NCBI RefSeq assembly: GCF_039555335.1
Contig: NC_092641.1
Coordinates: forward strand, 37,596,548-37,660,547
Reading direction: 5' to 3'
Length of the DNA: 64,000 bases
From: Amphiura filiformis
Taxonomy: Eukaryota > Echinodermata > Ophiuroidea > Amphilepidida > Amphiuridae
The position numbers were made by a program, and so were the translations under genes. The notes under the pieces were generated by a model, which did no database searches, was not told the origin of the DNA, and saw only the letters and a program-made list of their open reading frames with translations. This document shows positions 1 to 12,269 of this stretch, piece by piece (position 1 is the first letter of the stretch; each line of letters begins with the position of its first letter).

Positions 1-170
1 CGACCCGTATTTTTATTTCAGGAAATAAAACATTAGATTACCATAAAAACGAAACAGTAATCATTGGTTGGGTCTAATGTCATTTTTACATGGCATTTTC
101 ACAGTTTTTTTCTATCGTCATTCTCGCTCAATTAAAAAAAATATTTTGGCGTATATAAAATTGAAATAAA

Positions 171-838
171 ATTGTAAATTCAAAATGTATATAGGCTATG
201 GCCAATTGTAAATTCAAAATGTATATATGGCCAATTGTAAATTCAAAATGTATATATATGGCCAATTGGAAATTCAAAATGTATATAGGGCCAATTATTA
301 ATTCAAGATGTGTATATGCCTAGGGCCAATTGTAAATTCAAAGTGTATATAGGGCCAGTTGTAAATTCAAAATGTATAGGGCCAATTGTAATTCAAAATG
401 TATATAGGGTCAATTGTAAATTCAAAATGTATATAGGGCCAATTGTAAATTCAAAATGTATATAGGGCCAATTGGAAATTCAAAATGTATATAGGGCCAA
501 TTGTTAATTCAAGATGTGTATAGGGCCAATTGTAAATTTAAAATGTATAGGGCCAATTGTAAATTCAAACTGTATATAGGGCCAATTGTAAATTCAAACT
601 GTATAGGGCCAATTGTAAATTTAAAATGTATATAAGGCCAATTGTAAATTCAAAATGTATATGGCCAATTGTAAATTCAAAATGTAGGCCTATAGGGCCA
701 ATTGTACATTCAAAATGTATATGGCCAATTGTAAATTCAAAATGTAGGCCTATAGGCCTATAGGGCCAATTGTAAATTCAAAATGTAGGCCTATATGGCC
801 AATTGTAAATTCAAAACATATAGGGTCAATTGTAAATT
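171..838. repeat. Minisatellite, unit about 29 bp
   Basis: Roughly two dozen head-to-tail copies of GGCCAATTGTAAATTCAA followed by AATGTATATA(GG), with units of about 23-35 bp. Variation is mostly in the TATA/GGCCTATA spacer. No coding potential. Confidence 0.95.
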
Positions 839-866
839 TTTAGTGGGAATGAAGTAAAATAACGTA

Positions 867-2662
867 CCGTAAAACGGGGTGAATCGGGACAGTTTGGGCA
901 TGGCTTTAATTGTATTTTTTTCTTTGTAGCTTCAATTGCCACAGTTTTTGGTGCATTTTATGTCCACACATGAGATCTACATACTGGTAATGTTAGATTG
1001 AGTGGATTTCAAGTGCTTTACCTCTTTTTTTTATTTATGTGACTGTCCCGATTCACCCCGAGTTTGGGGTGAATCGGGACAGCAGAGTAAATAGTATATG
1101 ATGAAGGTTTGAATTAGTTTTTGTACCCTTTATCCCCACAAATGAGGTGAATTGGGACATTAAACAAGTATTTTTAAATATTTAAAAATACTTCTCTAAT
1201 AATTTAGAACAATTTAACAACAATTGATGTCATGTTTACTGCCATAACTTGGATGTTCTTTGGTACCCTCAACTGGACTGTACTTGTTACGGTAAAAAAG
1301 TAATAACACTTTTGACCTTCACATTTCATGTTAAAACTTAAGTTTTCATTGTTCTTTTCTTATCACTACTTAAATAAGGTAATACTACAGTGTTTCTTAC
1401 CAAATAAATACTGCATTTCTCCTAAACATTAAAAAAAAATACCGATAATCATGTGTCATTTTAAAGGAAAAAATAACGAGTTTAGCTGTGACTTCCAGTC
1501 AAAATGGACAACTCGCACATATTGCAGACAACTGTTAAATGTTCTTGCTACTTGCATGTGATTTTCCATCAATAACAATTATCATGTACATACAGCATAA
1601 AGCAAAACAACCTTTGGCCAAACACATTATGGGCAATTTAGCAATACCATACTGGTACCAACTTGCAATCAGTGCCATTAAAAACAACTCACGAATGATT
1701 TCTATCAGTCCAACAAATTGAACATTGGCAAACATTTTCCAACTCTAACAGCAATATTCAAAGCATAATTAACTCAATAATTACTGGAACTTCAGGATAA
1801 GACTAACAACATTATAGTTCAAATGGTTGTCCTCCAAAACTTTTTTGGGTTAAGGGTGGGTGGCTTTCAAATTTGTTTTTCTAATTTTCTAATTCTAAGT
1901 CAAATTATAGAGCTACCCAATGACCTGTGCCCAATGAAGGTGCAAATAGGTCTGTTTTACCAATACATATCTTAATACAAGTTATACCATTAAAGATACA
2001 AACAAATTAATAACAATATTTTAAAAACAAAGTACGATTTATTTAAAACCTGAAAATCCTTTCAAAAAATTATTTCTGGAATTCTGAAAATTAGGTGTGG
2101 TAAAATTTTGTACCGGGACAGTAAAAACTCACTTCCTGTTTTTAAAATTAGTGGTGGGTGGTACCGGGTAGAGGACAACTAACTATTACAGGCTTAAGAT
2201 GATGCCACATAGAGAATAATCCAAACTTAATACCATTAAAGCTACAGTACATTGTGTCCCAATTCACCCCGTTCTCAAAAGTTCAAATCTGAAAAGTACA
2301 AAAATCAACAAAATTAAAAATTTCTTTGGACTAACCAAATTTTCATTTTTACAGCACATGTATGACACTTTTTGTGAGGTCCCTGTGCATTTCCAGCTCA
2401 TTTCCTCCAATGGTTCCACTGGGAGGGATAAAGTTCTGACCACATCATTTTTTTGGAGCAATTGGAGGAAATTTTCATTTTAGTGTCCTGGGCTCCATAT
2501 TTCCTGTATCACATGTGCAAAGCCACCATTCTGATACTGACAGTCCATTTTTTAACATGGGAAGAGAAACACACAAAACAATCAATTAGGTTTGAAAAAT
2601 TTGGTGTCAAAAAACTTTTTTGTGTTTTGTCCCGATTCACCCCGGTGTCCCGATTCACCCCG
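867..2662. mobile_element. Tc1/mariner-like non-autonomous element with CGGGGTGAATCGGGACA termini
   Basis: The left end reads CCGTAAAACGGGGTGAATC and the right end is its inverted, shortened form, each next to a TA dinucleotide as expected of a TA target duplication. The terminal motif GGGGTGAATCGGGACA recurs inside: a palindromic pair at 1044-1082, a decayed copy at 1145-1159, another at 2255-2271 and a doubled copy at 2629-2661. No transposase can be read. Classification rests on the TA flanks and on the similar element at 21567-22162. Confidence 0.6.
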
Positions 2663-2699
2663 TATAGATTTTTATATGATTGACCGTTGACAAATCCAA

Positions 2700-4250
2700 G
2701 TTTCTACTCACACAGGCCTAGACTGTCGCCTCTTAATTCATATCTTGGCTGCATGGCTTCTTGAAAATGACCATTGGTTTAATGCTTCACGGGGGACTCA
2801 CGAAACTCATGAAATTCATATCATGGAAATCCCACGGGGGAAAGCAGAGAACCCCGGGCAGAGAACAAATGGTCATTCTACAGATATAGGCCTAATGTGT
2901 TCTGAAGAAGCCATCAACCAGCATGACCACGTGGTCAACTGAAATAGGCCTACGTTATTTATATTGTTGGAAGTGGTGAAAGATGCCTGTTATCCCATTT
3001 TTGTACGTTTTTCTAAGTTTGTAAATCTCAAAATTATATATTATAAGCGCCTATAGCTGTAACTTCAATATTTAAATATTATTTTTTTAATAGGCCTATG
3101 TAAACCTTGCCTATTTGTTTTCACAAAATCCACTGTAAGAAATAAATAAATACGGTACATCTAAAACATACTATAGGCCTATAGCTGTCATATTTTGTAC
3201 GTGTTCTTGCTACATGGTTTGAAATAGACCCAATGCAGGTTTACTGTTTAATTTGTAGGTTAAATATACACAGGCCTAAATAAATATATCGGTAGGCCTA
3301 TTGTAGTGTTTCTCGTCTCAGCCCGATTCCTTTTTTGAGATTTTTTCAATTTTAGTCTAAGCTTATTATTTTGAAATTCAGTTGTGATGTTTCTTTAGGT
3401 CTTGCAATGAACACTTTTGGAAGGTTTTGTGGCCTACCCCCGGGGGCCTACTTCTCAGAACAACAGAATAACTAAACCCTCTTCCTTTTTACAGACATAT
3501 ACGCTGAAACAGCGTATAATAAGTTTATTTGCATTTGCACCGATTTTGCGATCAAAATAAGAAATAAAAAAAGCAACTTTTCCTCTTTGTTGTTTTAAAA
3601 CTCGGATTTGAGCAATAGGCCTACTTGGCCTTATTTATTACAATTGTGGGTCTTTAAAAGCTTATCAATTTTGAACCGTCTATAGGCTACGCATCTAAAA
3701 TTACCAATGATTAATATTTAATTCCATAAAGCAGGCAGCGCAGGTGCATAATTAATTAAATAGGCCTATAATCATTTAGACTAATACTACATACTGTTGT
3801 ATACATACCTTTGAAATAATCTTGTAAGCTAATAGTAATATGCTGAAGATTCCAACTTAACTAACAAACACATTTCGTTGGTAAAACAAACGTAAACAGG
3901 TGAGTGGTATTTGCAATCAACTTACTATGCTGCAAACCGTGTGTCAGCGGAAGGATAATAAATAGAATGGGAGTCAGCGAGGTAAACGGTGTATGCGCAC
4001 TATACGCAAAAATTTGTCGCTCATGTGTCAGCGCAGTAATGCCGTTGCGATAGTCAGCGATGCGTACCACGCTTCGCAATTGTATTTTGATTTACGTCTT
4101 GAATTAAACTTGCCCAAAGTTAGAATAAGTGCAACTTTCAAGGGTTATAAAAAAATTTGCCAAAAGTAGATTTTAGTCGATTTTTGTTATACAATACTAC
4201 AATATACTCTGCATCCATTGATACAAAAATCGTCGATTGAGGAATTAATT
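2700..4250. other. Intergenic stretch, nothing recognised
   Basis: AT-rich sequence downstream of PRDM9 with several dispersed TAGGCCTA octamers. No protein-like reading frame or repeat array is seen. The PRDM9 3' UTR must start at its upper end, but I could not place a convincing polyadenylation signal. Confidence 0.5.
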
Positions 4251-4254
4251 CTAC

Positions 4255-5258
4255 CTAAACTGCCTTCACTCCCTGACTAATTGGTTTGATACCTGTGTGT
4301 ATCCTCATGTGTGCATTTAAATGACTATTTTGGGTGAATGTCTTGCCACATGTACCACATTGGTATGGTTTAATACCTGTATGTGTCCTCATATGTGCAT
4401 CTAAATTACCCTTTAAACTGAATGCCTTACCACATGTACCACATTTGTATGGTTTCTCTCCTGTATGAATTCTCTCATGTTTTGTCAAATTAGTACTATC
4501 TGTAAATGTCATATTACAGTGCCTACATCGGTATGGCTTGATACCTGTGTGTGTCCTCATATGTCCATCTAAATGATGCTTTACACTGAATGTCTTGCCA
4601 CATGTATCACACTTGTAAGGTCTCTCTCCTGTATGAATTCTCTCATGTACTGTCAAGTTGGTACTTTTTGTAAATGTCATATTACAGTACCTACATTGAT
4701 ATGGTTTGATACCTGTGTGTATCCTCATATGTCCATCTAAATGACCCTTTTGGCCGAATGCCTTGCCACATGTATCACATTTGTATGGTGTCTCTCCTGT
4801 ATGAATTCTCTCATGTATCGCCACATTACCCCTTGATGTAAACCCCTTACCACATATCTGACACCTATATGGTTTGTCTCCATCTTTATTTATGTGATAT
4901 TTCTTCACATCCTCCTCCTGATGAATAACATCACCACTTTGATAACTGTCAACAGATTGTGATGAGTTACCAGGGTAATTACAGTTCAAAACAAAGTCTC
5001 CTTTTGTTTTCTTGTCCTTTAAATCTGTTGATTGATGAAACCGAACAGTTTTGGCTGTTGCTGTGTTTGTTCTATCATGTTGATTGCCTCTGTTAGACGA
5101 GATCACTTTACACAGAGATCTGGCAAGATTTGGAGATGGTCTAGATTGGTACAGAGTTAAGTCTACATGTTGATGATGACGATACTTCAAATGTTTGAGA
5201 AGAAATAAGTAACCAGTGAATGCTTTACTGCAGAACTCACATTGATGACAATCACGAT
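4255..5258 (-). CDS. PRDM9: PRDM9 exon 9, lone C2H2 finger and seven-finger DNA-binding array
   Basis: Last coding exon, closed by TAG at 4257-4255. It has the classic PRDM9 layout of one separate finger just after SET (CEFCSKAF...H...H, residues 389-411), then about 100 low-complexity residues, then a tandem array (513-708) and an 8-residue tail. Helix residues -1, 3, 6 of fingers 1 to 7 are S/N/I, Q/H/G, K/N/V, V/H/G, D/N/K, L/N/A and Q/H/A. Fingers alternate between a CGKxF type ending TGIKP and a CNMTF type ending TGE(R/K)P. This implies growth by two-finger (168 bp) units, whereas vertebrate PRDM9 typically expands by single 84 bp units. Confidence 0.95.
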
Positions 5259-8200
5259 CTGTAGAAAACAATCATATGATGAATGTCATTTTATAAAAAA
5301 AGAAAGCAAGCTAGATGTGCTATTTTCAGCAAACTAGGTCTAATGATTGTAATTTCTTGAGGACAAAATTAATGGGAAAGCTCCCACAGCTTGTTCTTGT
5401 AATGCTCTTGTATTTTGTTGTTTCCTCATGTTCTAAGGTGGATAAATAACATGGACTGAGGATCATGGCTTTAAAGTTAGAGTCTTCAGCGTTGTTTTTA
5501 CCCCCCATTCCAAAACATGCCATGCAATAATTCAATTGCACAATACAGTACAGTCTTTTTTGTTATACTGGTTGACTGCTGGAACCCTGGCAGAACCAGC
5601 AGTTTAACCGTGTTATATTGTTTCAAACCATAGAAACCAGGCCCAATTGCCAGGGCACTAGCATTTGACTGGCAGTTTGGTTTAAATTCATACTGTAAAA
5701 ATTTGTTATTTAAGCATATATGCCTATTAATGAGCTGCTCAGACAAGAACAAAATTTTAGAGTAGTTTGTTAAACTTTCTCAATTTTTTTCTTTTAATTT
5801 ACAAATATCTATAGGCACATTATGCTTATTAACGGGTTTTTACGGTAATGTGACAAACAAAATTAAAGTTTATTTAACTGATATTAACAATGGCTATTAG
5901 AAGCTCTTACCATTAATAAACTTCTCCTCGTCTATTCCTAGCTCTTTAGCATACTCTTCTCCATAATAAACCAACAATTCTTTCCCTGCATAGATTGGCT
6001 TAAAGCTTCGATAGTAAATCCGACCACGGTATTGGTAGGCTATAAGGTTCTGCTCTGGTTCATTTCTGGCACAGTTGACATAGCGCATCCAGTTGGCTTT
6101 GCTTTTATTTTGCCCATTGATGAAGTGTACTCTTTTCTTGTCATTAAAAATCTGAAAGCAAAGAAATGACCGTCAAAAAATGAATGTGTAAGCAACATGC
6201 AGGTGACTATTTACCCAAGCTGTAGCATAACAATAATCAGTCTTTCACAATTATGGGGGAAAGCACCATGTCACAAGGATGTTTGTAATATAAAGCCTAT
6301 GGCCCGGGAAGAGGACAAATCAGGTCCTTGTCCTCTAGGATAGAAAGCCAAGAGTCATGATTTGTCCCACTCCATCTAGCTTTCCTTACTCTTACACATA
6401 TGGGATGCTGACCATATGTGACCTGGGGTCCAATTCACTGAACTTTACGAAATCATTTGTAACTTATGAAAAGTCGTAAGTTCCATTTCACTAAACATAG
6501 AGATTTACTACAGGAACCCTTCATAAAGTAATGTCTAGTATTGGGTATTCGTAACTTTACGAATGGTTACCTCACTTACCTGAGTTACGAAGGGTTAAAA
6601 GTTGAGTGAAATGGACCCCTGATCTGATCCACTCAGACCAAAGTTGGAAATTTTAACTATAATTACGCGGTTCGTAATTAAGGTGGCTCCCCACACAAAG
6701 GTGTGTAAATAACAAAGGTTTGTAAATACAAATAATATGCAATATGCAAATAAGCTCATTAATATTCATAAATATGCAAATAACATGACACAAAACTATA
6801 CAGCACATCAGGCCAGCATATCCAATCACCAAACTAAGTTTGAAGTTGATCGGTTATTACGTTTAACCTGCAGAGTGGATTAATGAAAATGTAGGCAAAA
6901 TATGCAAATAAGCTCATTAATATTCATAAATATGCAAATAACATGTCACAAAACTATACAGCACATCAAGCTACCATATCATACTCGGCAGAGGGGTTTG
7001 ACTCCCACCCTTTTTATTTTACCCCCACCCTTTTTATTGAGGCACCCTTTATACTGAAAATTCCTGACCCCCACGCTTTTTACTGAGGCACCCTTTATAC
7101 TGAAAATTCTTGACCCCCACCACTTTTTGCTTTTTCCGCTATTTGTAAACTGACAAAGTCGCACGCAATTTGGTTCGAAGTATCAAGTACGCCGAATTCT
7201 GCACCTATTTCACATGTGCGAGTCCGATGTTTTTCTCTCCAATAAGTTAATTGATACATTACGTGAACAATGCAAATTATATGTGAAAAACTACTACTGC
7301 ACTGTAAAATAAGCATTTTAATGAATAACTGTACTTTTATGGTGTTCAAATGTTGTTCTTGTCATGAAACTTGACGACGCTGTGTTCAGCGACTATATCC
7401 TACTTCTTCCGTGCTGCTTCGCTCAATCAATTATGCATGTTAATGACGTCACTCATATACGATCAATGTAAAGAAAAATAACACGTCATGGAAAATCGGA
7501 CATTTGCATATGACGTAGGTGTTTTGGCAGCGCTTCGGGGAGGATATTGTGTACATTGCACTGGATTCACGTAAACAAGCGCGAGCCTGCATCAAATGGA
7601 ATTTTATCTTGCGACATAGTGTGCAAGTTTTGGTGATTTTTCTTGGAACTATGATTATTTTATCATTCAATAAAAATATACTGTAAGTTGGAAGAAGCCC
7701 CACGCTTTTTATTTTAATCCCACGCTTTATATCAGTCCACGCTTTTTACCAAAAAAGTTTAAACCCCCACGCTTTCACCAATTTTCAGAATTTCGAACCG
7801 GCACGCATTATAAAGCGTGGACTGCCGAGTGTGCATATCCTATCACCAGACAAATTTTGATATAATATTGGATGGCTGAGCATGATACCATAACATATCG
7901 GATGAGTCATAAAAATATCGGACGAGCCAACGGCGAGTTCGATATTTGTATGACGAATCCGATATGTTATGGTATCATGCGAAATAAGCCATCCAATATT
8001 ATCATTATTAGGTTTTCTTAACTCCTAATAACCCTGAAAACATAATAATGAAGTTAATCGGTTCTTACGTTAGAGCTGCACAGTGGATTAAAGAATTTGC
8101 TTCCGCCCGGACAGTCAAACATAACAAAGAAACAAACAAACAACCAGGCAACCATCTGGATGATAACATAAGCCCCACACATGTGTGGGGGCCAAAAATT

Positions 8201-11200
8201 GAGTAAATACCATTGCTGACTTGCTCAGTACCTATTAGCTTGTACTGATTGATTTTGAAAGTCCCTGACATACTTGGTTGGCTTAAAAACAACAAGATGA
8301 TGGATCAATGAGAACGCATTATATTTGTGGTAAGAGTGGCACAAGAAGAGAGTAAATGAAACAATTAAAAAATGTGTTGATGAGTTTTATTTTTATGATT
8401 TACAGTCCATATCCTGATTTGTCATGTGTTGTAATAGTAATAACACACATCCAGATTTAAGTTGATATCTCATTGTTTACCCTAAGACAGAGAAATTGAA
8501 AAACACTCGGACGCAAAATTTGCATGCATGTTGGCAATCAGACACGACAACCATTTATTGACTTTTGTTTAAGATTTTTGTTGTTGTCGTGTCCAATACA
8601 AAACCAACAGTGAATAAATCACTACCTAATCACGCCCTTGAAGGCGGTAAATCCATTGGTTCCCGGTCGAGCCAAACAATACAATACAATACAAATTTAT
8701 CTGCATGACAATGATTGACATCTGACCCGGTAAACAATAACATGGATTGGCCCATTTCTTAGCAAGGGTAAATTGAGTTTAACTTGTTGCACTGTGTTAA
8801 ACTTTATTTTCTCAACTGGTATTATAATTTACATATTTTTGCTTTTTGCCTATCAAATGGAACATTTTTCAAATTGGTGTCTAATTAAATAAAATGTATA
8901 ATCTTACCTCCCAAGAATAGCCACTTTTCCTCCCCACTTGTTCATTCACAACAATCTCTCCTCCATAGGGTCCAAATCTTACTCCTTTTCGAATGAACTT
9001 CTCAGTCCAAACTCCTTGACCAGCTCCTTCTATACCAGCCTCTTTAACAACCAGTCCTGGTGGTAGACTAAGTTTAGCCCGGTTCTTGCATTTAGGTGGT
9101 AATGGAGTGTCTTCTATGATGGTCAGAGGATGAGTTGGACAATCATCTTCATACAGCTCATGACAATCTTCACAATCTGCAATTAATGCGAGACAACAGG
9201 GAATGGATCATTAACAATTTAGTATTATCAAGCATTTCAACAATTTTCCTATGGGATTTTCTAAATTTTAAAATCGATTGGGTACACTAACCCTGTCTCC
9301 CATGACACTAGCCTACACCACCATGTGTGAAAAATGTGTTGATTTTAAATTATCCTTGACATCTTTGGTGAAATAAATCAATGCTGGTATATTATACAAT
9401 AATATACAATAATAATCAAGAAACCAATAACAAAAACAACCAATATTTGTAAATCAAATTTTGGAAAAATATTCATGTACAAGACTTATTTGATGCAATA
9501 AGGTGATTACAATCACGCCTGCATGGCTCTTAGAATAAACAAGCTTGTTGGCCTGGAATTTAGGGTGTACTGATGGCAAAAAAACCTTGCTTTTTTTACA
9601 ACAGTAGCTTTGATTTGGAGCGAAAATAAAATAGGATAGGAAATAGCAGAAAGTCATCAAATATGTTTCGTTTAGTAACTTAAATCATGTTGATATAGCA
9701 CTATGATTAAGAAACTTAGGTATCCAAAAAGAATACTCACAGACATACACATCATCTTCTGCAGCTTCAAGATCCTTGTAGGATTTTCTTGTTCCTTCTC
9801 TTAATGAGTAACGTCTAGTGCCTGCCATGATACCAAATATAAACACCTCAAATAAAGGAAGTCTGCAGTTATGTAACCCGTCCTACACCAAAACCTGATC
9901 TTATGATTGATAAGGTCGTGTACAGAATCTAAATTTACAGATTGATACCAGTATAATGTATTATGAAAGTTGGTGCATTTTCAAAAGTTGCAAATCAAAA
10001 CAATGCATGCAGTCTAAATTGCTACTTAAATTTTAGACTGCATATATTGTTACTCAGCAATGTGATAACACAAGTTTATAAGTGCTATCACATTGCTGAG
10101 TAGCACTTCTCAAGTTGTTTCAATGTGTCACATTTACTAGACCAAAATGACAAAGCAGACAAAGCCATAAACTGTCGAAGTTGTTAGAATGTTGCTCAAA
10201 ATTCACAATTGCCAGAATAAATAATATTGTATAGTCTGATTGTTAAATAATCATGATTCAAACAAATGGAACTAATATGAATTTCATCACATAGGTTTTT
10301 AGGAAGCATTCAATATTTGTAATACTAGTGCAAAATCTTATAACGAGAGAACAGAAATGATAATACAAAATTCACTTCCATTTAATATTATGGATGTCTT
10401 TGTTCAGCTTTGGTTTGAAAGCTCAGCCCACAAGTACATGCTTGTTCCTTTTCTTAAAGTGTTGTGTGTAAATGCCTTACCTGGTAATTTGATATTAAAT
10501 CCCAGTCAAGTTTTACTAAAAATTTGATTTCAAACTTTTTGTCATCATCGAAATATTGAAAACATTAGTTAAAATCAATTTTCACAGCTTTGAACATCAA
10601 CACATTTATAACGATTAAAAAGTTTACCTGGGTCAGTTTGCAATTCTTTCTTCTTCTCTGTCTTCTTTTGAAATGTCTGTTCAACAGGATGCCAAGTCTC
10701 TGGATTTGTGTCATCATCCTCAAAGTCACTGACGTTAATATTAGCAAGTTGTTCAAATGCATCATCGCTGTCATACATGGGTGGTCTAGAGATAGTTTCT
10801 GGCTTTTTCTGAGTAATGTTAAAATGAAAAACAAGATGGTCATAATCTCGAGTTGTCAGAAGTACAATAAAATGCCAATACTCATCAACTAGCCAAGAAA
10901 TTCATAAGACACCAAGAATGAAAACAGAATTTTACCAAAATTGGACTGAGCTGTTTATAAGATAATACAATGTTTTATTTATTTAGCTTAATAAACCTGT
11001 AAATATATAAAACATGTCAAGTGTATTACCTTGCCAGTCATGTTTAAGGATTTTATGCAGTGTTCGAAATAAGCACTTATCCTTTTGTCCAAAAATCACT
11101 GGGGACAACCATATTGAGCTAGGTACTTATCCCCTGGACAACCATTATATTTACCTCCAAAATCATGATTTATAAGATATGGCCGTGTGTCTTGAAGTGG

Positions 11201-12233
11201 TGTTCCTTTGCGTTTCGTTAGTAAATTTCTGGGACCGCGCATCATTTTGCATTGAAACATTCATAACTTCCAAATTATAGATCCTATCATAGCAAAAGTA
11301 AACATTTTCTGAATGGAAAAAGTCAAATCTTTCCAAAAATGGCATCTAATTTTCAGTAGGGATAAGTCTAAATCAGGTAAAAATCCAAATATGCATGAAA
11401 AAGTTGTCAAAAAGTAGCACCTCCTCAAAAACATGTAACATCCTAAACATAGCACCTATCTAAAAACAACCTTATTGGTGCAAAGTAGAGGCAATAGCCC
11501 ACCCAAAAATGTATACTTCGATAGGGTTACCCCTACTTGATGTACTTTTTTGATACACGGAATGACACGTTACAAAATTTTCCATCAAAATTTGAGGAAA
11601 ATACAAAAATAATACTTGAATTGCTAAAAGGGCCTCTGTATATTAAAATCTTAGTGTATTCTTAAAAAACATTAATACATTTGAAAAGTGCAACCAGCAA
11701 CCATCCTAAAAATGTTTACTTTGATAAGGTTACACCTAAATAGAGTACTTTCTGTGGTGTGATGTCACGGTACACCGAAACATGCTGACATAAAAGACGT
11801 AAATTTTGTTCAGTTTAAAAAAGAACCAATCTCTTGTGTTAACTTCAAACCTGTTAAAACTACAGGTATTAACTACAAGTTTAAATCACTTCAGATTCTT
11901 CCTAGCAATATTTTCGGGCAATTTTTTCGGGCAATGTTGCTTTTATGTACTATCCAGAGAGGTTGCGTTAGCAACCAAGACTTTCGGGCTCTGTTGCTTT
12001 TATATACTTACCCAGAGAGTTTGCGTCAGCAACCGAGCCCTGCCAAATTCTGAATTCACCTGAATTTTTATTATTCTTGACGCTCTTTAATATCTCACAT
12101 GCAATAAGCAATTATAATATAACCATTTATAATATAAATGTGTGCGTATTATTTTAAATGTCCAATTTTAAAATTCCAATATTATGAATATTGGAGCAAA
12201 TATTAAATTTTGGTCTTGCTTGCTTGCTTGCTT

Positions 12234-12269
<36 letters not shown>

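Larger units (their letters stand above)
6684..8195. repeat. Compound repeat: AATATGCAAAT-rich element split by later insertions
   Basis: A base repeat carrying ATGCAAATAAGCTCATTAAT and a following motif occurs twice in tandem (about 6730-6970). It resumes after two insertions, with the shared GTTAATCGGTT and CAGTGGATTAA segments at about 8050-8095, and ends near the palindrome CCCCACACATGTGTGGGG (8173-8190). The matching start is CTCCCCACACAAAGGTGTG near 6690. The inserts are listed separately. Confidence 0.6.

Noticed and set aside
171-838. CRISPR-like periodic array
   Set aside because: The units have no unique spacers and the context is clearly animal DNA; it is a minisatellite.
5326-5752. 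Two minus-strand frames between PRDM9 exons 8 and 9
   Set aside because: Intron sequence with no homology I recognise; the exon-to-exon phase works without them.
10565-10892. Overlapping frames on both strands at PRDM9 exon 5
   Set aside because: Shadows of the real exon; only the minus-strand frame with MYDSDDAFEQ joins in phase on both sides.
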